From Hymenolepis diminuta (Eukaryota; Platyhelminthes; Cestoda; Cyclophyllidea; Hymenolepididae): a DNA stretch of 64,000 bases. The notes under the pieces are model-generated. The model worked only from the letters and a program-made list of their open reading frames with translations, had not been told where the DNA came from and ran no database searches. Every line of letters begins with the position of its first letter. The stretch's first letter is position 1. The translations under genes were made by a program, and so were the position numbers. Location: positions 213,405-277,404 of the forward strand of contig CAADRB010000080.1 in assembly GCA_900708905.1 (NCBI GenBank). Direction: 5' to 3'. Below, piece after piece: positions 38,556-49,668 of this stretch.

Positions 38556-39140
38556 ATGGGGGGTCGCAGTCCTGAAGCCGGTGAGCAGCTTGTCAAGGCT
38601 ACAGAAACGATTGCAGAAACACTTTCATCTTATCTTAGGTAACTTTATTAATTAAAATAACATTTAGTCTTAAATTAAACAAATCTTGCGCAAAGTTAAG
38701 AAATATTGACCCAGAATGGTTTGACAATATGTTTACGGAATCTATTAATGAATTCAAGCTTAAATCTATGGTGAGTTGCTTTTATTTTGTTAAGTTATTT
38801 TCTCTTTAGTCTGAAATTAAGGATTTAATTGATTTCATGGAAGTGTCTAAAAGAGCAGCAGTAATTCATGAGGCCAACAAAAATTGCATTGTTAAGCGCC
38901 CATGGTGAGTGAATTTTCTCAATTGAATATCTTAGGCGACCATCTGGAAATCCTGAGAATGATACGAATGCTCATATTTATGAAATGGAAAAAGAGTATC
39001 ACCAATTGCTCGCGACCGAAACTCAGAATCGCTATCGTTCCCTAAAGGCTAAAATGTCTGAGCTAAGGACTATTCGACGCACAGAAATGAGATCTCTCGA
39101 ATCACTAGAAGAAATCGCAAAGTCATTTGAGGATGTTTGA
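38556..39140 (+). CDS. 150-residue coiled-coil protein; possible kinetochore NSL1-like
   Basis: Four exons join in phase: 38556-38638, 38701-38770, 38810-38904 and 38936-39140, with introns of 62, 39 and 31 nt, donors GTAACT, GTGAGT, GTGAGT and AG acceptors. The protein starts MGGRSPEAGEQLVKATETIA, continues NIDPEWFDNMFTESINEF and SEIKDLIDFMEVSKRAA, has a middle KRPWRPSGNP, then a charged helical tail (EMEKEYHQLL to SLESLEEIAKSFEDV) suited to a coiled coil. The order 'WxFxxxxxESI…IKxLxDxxxx…RP…long helix' vaguely recalls MIS12-complex subunit NSL1, but identity is too low to claim. The gene structure is far better supported than the function. Confidence 0.72.
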
Positions 39141-39181
39141 AATCATCTATCTTTCTTATTTTGTGATCCTTTTTCCTATTT

Positions 39182-39187
39182 TTTAAT
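39182..39187 (-). terminator. possible polyadenylation signal of the 20-exon gene
   Basis: ATTAAA on the minus strand, 17 bp after the TAA at 39205-39207. It is a common variant signal and lies in the 64-bp gap before the stop of the convergent gene at 39140. Confidence 0.4.
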
Positions 39188-39204
39188 ACATCCTATTCCA
39201 AAAC

Positions 39205-42200
39205 TTACCATTCTTCAATTGAATTATGTATTTGTTCATTCGCTAGATGTACACGAAAGACATTGCATTTAATGAGTATTTAGAGTGTATTTATTTTTTT
39301 GCAATAATTCTTACCTCTTAGATGGTCTGCTTTATGCAAATGTTGTAATATATCTAATCGTGTTAGATAAGCCCGAGTCGAACCGATTATATTGGTATAT
39401 CCAAGGCGACTGATATATTCAGCCATACAATGAGCCTTCTTTCCATCTACCGCAGGTAAAAGCTCAAACTCTGCAGTATCAGTTTGTGCTAGTCTTTGCC
39501 AGTCTCTTGATGAGATTTCCGACGGTCTTTTTATTATTCTTCCTCTTAATCTCTGTTTGGTAATCCTAATATTTTAATTATTTTTCACTGGAAACTAACT
39601 TTCATACTTGTTTTTAAATTGTTTTGCCTCATTTACTGCAATAATAGCACTTTGTAGGGCGCGAAGGAATATCTTTTTCGAGTACTTTCCTCCAGTTTTG
39701 CGTACGACGTCGGTTAGAACTTGGGTGAGTTCTTTCTGTTTTAATTTCTGACGAAGTTCCCTCAATAAGATTGCTGGATTCCTCCTCAGCACATGAATGA
39801 TTTCTGGATTTTTAGTCAAGGTTTCTATTATCTTTTCATTCAAGTCTGTGGCTTGTTTCTCTGGGGGTAGGCAGTTGTCCTTTTCTGATTCTGCAGGTGA
39901 CTGTTCGTTGTCGTTTTTATATACCTTCAAATGATTCTCTATTGTCTTTATCTCTTCCTTGGTTAGAGGATAATCATGAGATGCAACGCGGAGTCTTCCA
40001 CATCTTTCAGAGCTTTTTGATGGAACCTTTATCAAACCCGATTTTGGTGAGTTTTGATAGTAATTTTCCTCTAGGAACAGATTTTTTAATTGTGTTTTCT
40101 CGCGATTCTCTTCATAAGAAATCGGAAAGTGTACTCTGGTTGTCTTTCTTTGTTCTGCATCTCGTATGAGATACATTAATTCAAGGTTGATTGTTTCTTG
40201 TTTAATATCCGACTTTCGGTGAAGTCGATCTATTTTTTTCGTGGTCTTAACCTGCTTGATAGTCGCTGTTGGCGATCTTTTAGATAAGATGCGTTTGCAT
40301 AGTAGATGCCTTGTTTCTTCTAAGTCTCTCAAAACCTCTTGATCAGTAATTCTTATGCAGAAAAATATCGATGTTAATAATGAATTGATTTGTAAGATGG
40401 AAAAATCTAATGATGTCTTACTTTGCAAAGAGTAATTTCTCCAGATCGGCTTTGCGTCGCACGTAAGGCGAACCGGTTAGAAGTTTGAAAATTTTGTTAG
40501 CATCTACTAACTCTTCATTGGTAGCCATCTGATAGTAGTAAGTAGCAAATATCTTCTCTGCTGGTTCACGTATGTTGATTTGCACTAATGCATCGGCTAA
40601 CTGTTTACAAAAAATGAAGTCTATGTATATTTGCATACCGTTTCTGCTTTCTCCAGGATACATACTGTCCTTTTTATTTCTTCGAGCTCAGTTTCAAGTA
40701 TGTGTGTCGGGGATTGAGACTAAATAGAAATTGGTTCTCAATATACTCTTACTTCTAACATTTTTTTGCGAACGTCTGATATATAATCAGCGGTACTAAT
40801 GCGATCCATCTGTTTATTTACACGAGAATAGCTAAACTCCTTTCCGATTCCTGTGTGAAGAACATAGGTGTATCCCGTTGAAACAACCAAATCTAGCACT
40901 TAAAGAGAACAGAAATACTCCCTCATAAATTTTGCTAAATTTAATATCTCCAATCACAGGAGTTACTCACAGCTCTTGTCAATTGAAGGCTTTAAACTCA
41001 TTCCGTTATTCTCTGTTCCAAGAAGACCCTATATGAGAAATGGTTTACCTTTTATAATTTTCAACTTACCATACATTCGTCATCGTATTCTTCTGTCACT
41101 TGCTGAATGGAAATCACTCAAAAAAGTAGACCGCCTACCTTAAGGATTTCATCTAGTTCAGGAATATGAACACTGAACCAAGAAAGAGCCTCAATTTCAT
41201 CCCTTAAATAACCACAGAAGTTTTTATCAATATCGATTGGGAGTAAGTCTCGAGTGTTGAAGGTAGCTACTGCATCAAATAAGTTCATAATCATTGTTGA
41301 AGATACGATAGAGTTTAATTCTGGTAGGACTGTCTGAAGTCTATAAGGAGTTTGTTGACAGAAATGCGGGTAGACCTACTGTAGTAGTTGACCCAGAATG
41401 GATAAGCATACGTGATGATTCTCGTAGTTTTCAGAAATGGACATCCAAGCTACTCTCTGGGGAGGGGATAAAGCATTAAGGATCGCGAATTCTGCTAAAA
41501 GATGCTCTTTTATGGCAGTCAACATTGCCTCCAAATAAGTCATGCTTTCTGGATCCAATTCATCGAAATACTGAGAGAGGTTAAAGTGGTCATTGACTTT
41601 CTTACCTCCATAAGTTGCTCATTAGCCGCACATTTCCTATCCTCGGCTTTTAAAACGCTAAGCAGATTCATCATTTTGTCAATGGCTAGAGGTTCACCAA
41701 TCTTCGAACTAACTGTGTCCATCTGACACGTGATTTTTTGCAGAAGGCTATTGTCGTCTGATCTGATTATCTGTCTGAATGCACAATAAACAGATTAATT
41801 TGCGGTATGATTTAGCTTAAACTCCTAAAATCTTTGAGTAGTTTTAGAGAAGTGATAGAAGCCACCTTCTAATCCTTTAGAAGGCACCTAATTATTGAAA
41901 ATTCATCGCTTCTATGTCAAGAAATAGGCAGTACAGTTAATGAAGAAAGTTGGTTCCAGTGACATAAAGTAGGAGTGATCCTGTCAGCAAAGCTACTTTA
42001 GGGTCCCAATCAAATTAGGCTGAGGGATATTAACCCACAAAATGAATGATCTTTCTAAAGGCCAACAGGGTACGGTAGTCTCTAACGAAATCAGAAGACT
42101 AAAATTAGAACAAATTTAGACAATTAATTAGACAAAATTAGTATATTGCAAATGGCATAGAGCCCTCTTTTGAACCAATCATATTCGCCCAAAATGATCA

Positions 42201-45200
42201 AAGTGATAAGTTATGAATTGCGAATATGGATATAATGCCTCTAGAAGATAACCTTATAGGAACTGTTTAAGACCCATGAAATGCCAGGGGGTTACTCAAA
42301 GAGTTTCTTTGAAAATTCCACCATTCAGTTAGCGACAGAAGAATGTGCTCTTTTAATGGCGAAATTTCTTTCTGTTAGGAAAATAAATGGAATATTTCTT
42401 GTGAATTATTAATTATTGGATTTCTGCGCTCGAGCCTGTATAAGTAAGTCTGCTACTGAGACGATAATTATCCAATCAGGTATCCAGTTAAATACCTTCC
42501 ACCCAATTATATATAGAATTTTATTTACTTAAAGAATTGTTGCTCGGACTACTTTTCTTCCTCCTGAGTTTTAAGCTGCGTAGCTCTATAAACCTCTGGT
42601 TATGAATAGAAAAACGGGTATATCTGAGACGCTTCATGAAAGACACGGATATATTGATTTTGATCAAACTTGTGAATAAATAGTCTAATTCTTCAAAGTT
42701 GTAAGGTCCAATTTCGGAAACATCTTGATAGAATATTGAAATATTATAAAAGAAACTGCATACAGTATTACAGATGCTTTAAATACTATGTAGAATGTGT
42801 AGAATCCTACTATAAAGACTCATAACTCACGCTGGTTTTATTTTTAGATTATGATTTCTTACTGGTTGCTCACTGACTAGCAAAAAACTCGAGATTCGTT
42901 AGCTCTATTATCATATCTTGATGTACCCTTTTGATTACAACTCCCTTGTTATTTTCTAATTCCTCCTCCTTTCCTCTCTCCTTCCTTCATATTTGTCCGA
43001 TATTAACGTGGTCCTACTTAACTTTTGGTCTTCTCATTTGGGAAGTGCTGTTGTTTCCTGTTAGCCTTGAGGAAGGAAATTAGTTATGCAGTGATCCATC
43101 CAGGCTAGTTCGTTGGGGCTCCTAAAGTAGTCGTACTGTCTGGAAAGTAATACTTTATTGGCGAGCCCGCCATCACCTGGACCCTACTCACTACTTTTTG
43201 TCGACTCTATATTTCCATATCCTTAATTAATAAAGTAAATTATAGGATATATTAAACGTTGGAAAATACTTACCTGCCATAGAGGTCTTTGAACTCATCA
43301 GCCACCTCCTCGAAGTCAGAATTGGTCAGAGCTTCTCGTATCTCCCCCGGGGTCAACGAATGAATATTACCACTTTCCCTGAATGAGTCCTGCATTCCTT
43401 CAATGAGACCTCGAGTCTTCTTTCTTCGCCACTGATCTTCTCTCGAGATTCTACTTGTTTCTGAAACGTACCTCCGTCTTGAAATCTTCGATCCATCCTC
43501 TCCATGCAATTTAACGCCTCTTTTTGGCTCGAATTCTTTAAAGTCCTTTATCCTGGTTAGTATCTCATTCATCACATAAGCTGCTAGTTCGTCTATGTTA
43601 ATATTTCGTAAGTCAGCTGAATCCATTGAACTAATGGAAGACTCCTCCAAATAACGCGATGGAAACACAGTTCTTGAACTTTCACTCTTTGATGATTTAG
43701 ACGATGGCTGGATTGGAGTGAGTTCTCTAAAAATGCGACCACTTCTTCGTGTTCCGAAGAGTGTTTGACTGGCGCTCCTCCTAACAGTGACAGAAGAAAT
43801 CGCTTCACTTTTAAAATCATTCTCTCCTTCTGTAGTACTTTCGGATTTTTTTTCAGAGCTTTGCTTGAGAGGTGGCCTGTCAAATATTCGACTTTGTGGA
43901 AGTGACAAAGTTTCGAAACTACTGAATGCTTCCTCAAATTTAGAGGATTCGTATTCTTGAATTTCATCTGCTGTTGTTTGTTCAGTAACTGTCCGATTTT
44001 TTTGAGATTCGTTCCGCCGTTGTATCATGGCATCAAGACGTTTCAATACACTATCCCTAAATGATACCTCTTCTGCTGAGATATCCTCATCCTGTGACTA
44101 CATAAATGAATAGCAGTAGATGGTGTCTACTCAATTACAATAAGTAGAATGTCTTTAGATGAAGTACCTGGGATTCTGGCATCACATCAGCTAGAGACTT
44201 GGCAGTTTCATGAATAGCTTTTAAGATATTCTCAATGCATTGCCTTTCTTCTCTCCCTTCAGAAAGTTCATCTAGCTCGAATTGCAGATCTAGGGCGGTT
44301 CTTTGAAGTTCATCGTAAATACGAGCGAGTGCATCGATATCCGTTGTGCCACCTTCATTTCTGCTCATGCTTATTAGAAATATCACAAAACAGACAAAGA
44401 TACCTAATGAAGCTTTCAATTAGTTTTAAAATACTCTTCGCGTTCTCATATTTGTCTTTATTCCTTAATTTTGACATAAGATCCACACATTTATCTTCGT
44501 TTTCAATAGCTTTCTCTTCAATAGGGGTCTCTTCATCTATTAATTCCTATAAATTTATGGCAAATATGACTATTTGGAGAATTTAACCCTACCTTTTCTT
44601 GAGATTTCATTTCTGAAATAGGGAAAATATATTTATTTGAGGTTAAATTTAAGTAAATTAGGTATAATGATTTGGTGCGTTACCAGAATCTTTTTGACTT
44701 TCGGAAATAACTTCGGATATAAGCTGATATGACTTTTCCACCGCTTGTCTATCCTGGGGAGATTTTTCGGTAAGATGGGTTATAGCCTCCTCTGTCGTAG
44801 TCCTTTCTTCATCTTCTTCATCTGAAGTCTATGAAATGGCGATATATCACTCAGGAAAATAGGTAGCACCCTACCTTAACTGCGGATTTTCCAACTTGAG
44901 GCAGCCGTTCGAGGTATTCTTCCAAGGCCTCGTACTGACAAGTGAGGGTCATCGTAATAATATCATTCAGCTGGATCGGTGAGATGTTCACTTTATTAGC
45001 GAACTCAATCACTTGACGGTCATCTTCATATAGACATTCTTTGAACTGTGATTTTAGATCAGTTATATCAAAGCCCATAAGAACTCTTTTGCCCAATTCC
45101 CTGACGACCAGATCACAAGTCTTTTCCAAGGTTTGCACAAATATCATTAATCTGGAATCTTCACTATCTGGTGATTCTCCAAGAATCTCCAAAAACTTCT

Positions 45201-48200
45201 CGGATAAAGCTGCTCGTTTATTAAAATTGCCAGGATCATGGGATAAAAGTATTTTTATAGCATCGAGTATAACTGGGAGTAACTGGAAGTGACAGTTTAA
45301 CAAAAAGATGATATAACTAGGCTCGAGGATAGTGTGTAGGAAGTCAGCTCGAATATCCTGGTCTGGAACTATGGAGGCAAGCGTATTGATAGCACTTGCT
45401 CTTCCACTCAATACACCCGATATCAGCTTGCCAATATCGCTGTCATCGCCACCAATAGCTTCACTTATCTTGGCGATTATTTGGTCCATTTCGTAGCGAG
45501 AGAGGACCTGAGGTTTCCTCTCTTCGGCGATCTCGAATTTCGCTTCTTTTTCCTCCTCGTCCTCGAGGTTAATGGACTCGTTCGTTATCTCTTCATGATC
45601 ATAGGTCGTAGCATTTTCTGGCGGTACTGGTGTAGAGCTAACTAAACAGGAAAAATGTACTTCTATTTAAGAACTTTTAAACAAATTTGTTATTAAGATT
45701 TGTTTGTCTGGTTATAAGGTTAACATTTAAAATATGCTTTTACATAACTTCAAGAATAGTGGGTGAAATATATTCGTTTAATCGGATTTAAGGTCTGTTT
45801 CTGATAACTGTTCAAATCTCAGTTCAAACTAGAGAAAATGTGCTGACAGTTTCTTAGGATTCGAGGACTTAGTTTTGAATGGAGTGAAATTTATCATTTT
45901 TGTCCATTGAGACGTACAAAGGTTATACATGGAGTCAAAAACGCTTGTAGCAAGTTCGGAGCTTATCTATCGTTACCTATCGATTTGATCCTGTTCCGTG
46001 TCTTCCTCATACCGTTCTACGTGTGACTTATCCCTCAATCTATATGCTATTTGATAAAAGAAATAATTAATTATTTTCCTCCGCTCCCAATATTTATTCT
46101 GTAAATAAAAATATAATTTCCTTTTTTGCTTCCTCACTGATAAAAGATTCTTTATAATTACGCCTATTTGTTTAAGTCGATACCGATTGAGATTGAGTTT
46201 CGTTAATACACGCGTGTTTACTATAACGTGCCTTGTGCTCTGCTGTAGATTGTCGACCTCTGTGTTAAGTTGTTATTTTTACTGAGTTTTCTAGATTGGC
46301 TGCTCTGTGAGACCACTATTGGGGCTTCTAGTTTGTTATGTTATAACACTATTTATCGATTTTACACTGTTATCTAACGTCTGCAAATGTTTAGTCGCAA
46401 TTTTACCTTGATGGTCTTGAGGCTTTTGTTTTCTACTGAAGTTAAATTTCTTAAGGAGTACTGGAACTGCTCTGTCAGTGTCGACCAGAATTAACTAGTG
46501 CAGTTGGTCATTCATATCACTGAATACGCGCCAATCAGCATCGACCTCGTCACCTCTGACTTAAAAGAGGAGCACTTTGATCACTGCGCCATCAGCGCAC
46601 TCCAATAATACAAATATTCTGCTACCATCCCTATCTCCTTCCAGTCTTGTAGTTTAGGCGTTTGTAAACCTGAGAAGGACAATAGCTGAGTAAGGTTTCT
46701 CTGAAGTGCGTTAGTAATCTCCATGCTTGAGCTTTTCTTGAAATAGATAAATCCCTCAAAAATACACTGAAGTTTTAAATTGACGTTAATAGCATAAGTC
46801 ACTTGGGCATTACGACTTATATCGAATATCCTAAGCACACTTGAAGTATTTCTAAATATACTAGATGATGCAACTGTACCATAAAAACAGCTTTAAAATT
46901 GTTATTGCGACAACTGATATTCTAGTGCGATCCATTGTTGACCTGTTAACGATTTCGTTGCTTTTGTCTGACCTCAAGTTGAATGTCCTATATGTAATTA
47001 AACGGAGAATGGAAATATGTAGATGTTACAATGAAATATTATTTGATAATAGGTTCAGTGATCTTTCTTTATTTTCCAAACTTTGACTCTTCTTTTAACT
47101 TCGAGGCCAATTATGAGAAATAGGCCGCTATTGGAGTGACCCCACAGTGACCTTTGATTTTTCTTATTACTTTATTGCTAACTCACCTGTAGGACGAACG
47201 CTCTGTGTAAGGATTCGTTGAGTTGTCTCCATTCGAATCTTTTTAAGTCGTTGAGCATCCTTTTTTGAGACCACTGTGAACTCGCCGCTACCAATGGAGA
47301 CATCTTCTTCAATCGTTGGTTTCTTCTTCCCAAATTCTCTCCCTCTTTTTGCCATTTCCCCTGCCTGTTCAACATTAAGCTTAAGTTATTATAATAATAT
47401 TAATACGACTAATTAATAAGATCGGACAAGTAATATTTGATGTCAACAGTATCAACGAAAGCGGACTCGGTGATAAGCGTTATTAAATGCATTTAATAAT
47501 GGTGGAGAGGTTAGTGGTCAGACATGGGAAGATGTGAGGCAAATTCATTCGAAAAATTTAGAAGTTATAATAAGTGACAGAACTTTCAATGACACCATTG
47601 TTACCACCTACAAATACAGTTCTGTAACTTTAAAGATGGTACTGCGCTAAAATCCAATCCATTAAAATTTAACGATTCTGGGTCTATGCTTTATCGTTAT
47701 CACACGAATTTGAACTAAATTGAAATATGGATAAAACTTCGCTCTTGAAAATCGGCGTCTAAACTTAAACACCCTTAAAGATTGGCTTCATTCGACTTGT
47801 TAATAAATATATCAAGGCATTGAGATGCCATGGGCTTCTCGAGCTACATAGAAATCTTTAAATTTTAGACCGAAATCGTCAAATTTCAGTTTCCCTGGGT
47901 AAATGTGATGTTGGAAGCTATGCATCATCTTGCCCAAATAGCGCATTTGACCATTCGATCACATGGTCGAATGTGATCGATCAACCCGATTTAAAAATTG
48001 TAAAGGTTAATCAGTGCCTAAAATCAATAAAAATAAAAGTATTATTTTTGAAACTTACACTGTATTCTCCCGTTATTTCTTCTAACTCTCTGCGATGGTT
48101 GACCAACTATAAAGTATAATAAATTACGCATTACTTTAAAGTTATAAATAAGCGTTGAATTAAATATGATTCCGTTTCACTTTGGAGTAGAAGCTTATTT

Positions 48201-49106
48201 CTACGGTTCCATCGGTATAAAATTTCCAAAATTAGTTAAGGTGATAACACTGCATTTATGTAGAGAGAAGATATCTTGGAGTCATTCCTACGAGCAACAC
48301 ATATTTTATTACCTCTCTTCTTGAAAATATTATCTAGTAGGGTTGGATATTCACACCACTGGAGGCGTGCTAATGTGTATCGATTCCCTGACCTCTGACC
48401 TAGCAGAAATGCATGTTGGCCACGATTTTTTTTCAAATCTTTCTGATTCCTGAATCGTACTTTTGCCTCATGTCATCAAATGTTAGCTTATAAGTTTTAG
48501 AAGGTACTTTCTCTTACACTTCTTATCAAATTGATCATTTTATGAGCTCATTGAATTTTTTTACATAAATCTAAAGTTTATAAAACATCCCAAACGTTCA
48601 GAAGTATGGTAAGACGAATAGAATTGCATAAGCATATTCATCTCTCACACTGTATTTTAGAGAATTTAAACAAAATGCCTTACTTCTCTGTACTCCTGAA
48701 CCCATTTGCCGATTATAAGCCGAATCACAGAATTTGGAACGTAACCTACCGAAATACAAAAATGCGTTCGCTACTCGACTTCAATTAATAGTGTATATAT
48801 TTTTGAATCAAGCATACCCATAAAATCAATTATCGAACGAGGAATTTCTCTCAACTTGGCCCTCAAATCTTCGTACATCATGGCTCCGTCACTTCCGTAG
48901 GGATAGGGTTCAAATCTGGTGCTTAATTCCGTATTGAAACTTGTAAGTGAAAACCAATCAGTGTCTCTTTGTTGATCAAAGCTCTTAACCGATTCATTGT
49001 TTGTGGTCTTGGAGTCTTCCTCTTTGGTTGACTTGGAACTGCTTGACTTTTTCCGTTCATGTTCTTCTGAAGATGTCTTGGAATCAGCATTTCGATCATC
49101 GCCCAT
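39205..49106 (-). CDS. large acidic helical protein (about 1563 residues), 20 exons, family unknown
   Basis: Exons in coding order: 49106-48818, 48087-48059, 47364-47187, 45641-44875, 44828-44684, 44612-44593, 44546-44404, 44369-44168, 44097-43274, 41774-41606, 41570-41412, 41375-41139, 41102-41070, 41028-40971, 40898-40753, 40719-40639, 40600-40422, 40351-39608, 39565-39315, 39242-39205. All phases agree and the total is 4692 nt. The N-terminus is Ser/Lys/Glu-rich. Residues about 166-421 form an all-helical, repeat-like block (GKLISGVLSGRASAINTLAS). Residues 591-866 are Ser/Arg-rich and disordered. Residues 867-1220 are helical (VSTGYTYVLHTGIGKEFSY), followed by basic and helical C-terminal parts ending HNSIEEW. 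No signal peptide, membrane segment or catalytic motif is visible. Exon 2 is uncertain (its acceptor could be at 48106), as is the exon 8 acceptor (44360 is possible). It may be cytoskeletal or scaffold, but this is a guess. Confidence 0.72.
41975..42030 (-). repeat. R1-family 3' fragment, reverse strand
   Basis: GCTACTTTAGGGTCCCAATC followed by AAATTAGGCTGAG matches the segment at 29805-29840 and the reverse complement of the R1 3' end. It lies in intron 9 of the 20-exon gene. Confidence 0.4.
42940..43140 (+). repeat. dispersed repeat family R1, copy 3 (3' part)
   Basis: Shares TTTCCTGTTAGCCTTGAGGA, TACTTAACTYTGTCTTCTC-like text and GGGGCTCCTAAAGTAG with copy 1 at 10270-10640. It lies in the 1.5-kb intron 9 of the 20-exon gene, antisense to that gene, and explains why this intron is long compared with its neighbours. 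Confidence 0.7.
46450..46605 (-). repeat. tRNA-like SINE family, copy 4
   Basis: The minus strand reads GCGCTGATGGCGCAGTGATC, a good A-box type word (TGGCNNAGTGG), then AAGTCAGAGGTGACGAGGTC in the B-box position, then a body matching other copies (AATTAACTAGTGCAGTTGGT on the plus strand). It lies in intron 3 of the 20-exon gene. Confidence 0.68.
48268..48425 (-). repeat. tRNA-like SINE family, copy 5
   Basis: The plus strand shows GATATCTTGGAGTCATTCCT, CACCACTGGAGGCGTGCTAA and TGACCTCTGACCTAGCAGAA, in the same order as copies 1 and 3. It lies in intron 1 of the 20-exon gene. Confidence 0.65.
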
Positions 49107-49457
49107 TTTGTGAAATCTAAAATTGATTTATTATGAAAATTCGTTTAGACACATGAATTTTCGTGTCGAGTGCACGTTGTTGAAATTATTGATTTATTGA
49201 TTTTTTACAGAAGAGAAAATGCTACCTGTTCAATTGTTGTAGCAGCTATATTTATGCTTTTGACATTATCATGTTTGCTGAAAATTTGATTTAATTTAAA
49301 TCGCATTTGATTTTGTAGAAAATAAGATAATTAGTAGATCAATCATTCTAATTTCTAACATTTATGAACAACCAAGGTTGCCGCTAAACTTCCGATTTTT
49401 GTCATTTTAATTAAGATTAACTTATTTCTTGTGATTTTTTTTGTGTTTTGGCTTCAG

Positions 49458-49668
49458 GAATTTAAACACTCGCTGCCAGTCCAAGAAGAAATTTTTCGAT
49501 TGCTGTTGATTATCCTGTAAATACTCATTATTTTTAGGAAATACGAGAAAGAGCATAATATCAGTCGCATATATGATCCCTTTATTTTTCACTACGGAAA
49601 ATGTTCGAATTTTGGCAATTCAAGTGAGTTTATATATCATTAATTTATCTACAGATATCAGGCTGTAA
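49458..49668 (+). CDS. candidate micro-gene, 48 residues plus a leader-supplied Met
   Basis: Three exons join in phase: 49458-49504, 49538-49623 and 49655-49668, ending in TAA. The peptide begins EFKHSLPVQEEIFRLL, continues KYEKEHNISRIYDPFIFHYG and ends GNSNIRL. Introns are 33 nt (weak donor GTTGAT; a stronger GTAAAT donor inside would leave only 21 nt) and 31 nt (GTGAGT to CTACAG). No in-frame cis start codon was found. The first exon follows a strong acceptor (GTGTTTTGGCTTCAG), which suggests trans-splicing of a spliced leader; flatworm leaders often end in AUG, which would open this frame directly. It is head-to-head with the 20-exon gene (352 bp apart). No family was recognised. Confidence 0.38.

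Noticed and set aside
39595..40428. Stop codon at 39595 as the end of the 20-exon gene
   Set aside because: A 42-nt intron (39607-39566) bypasses it, and the reading continues in phase for 83 clearly coding-like codons (RPSEISSRDWQRLAQ) and a short last exon.
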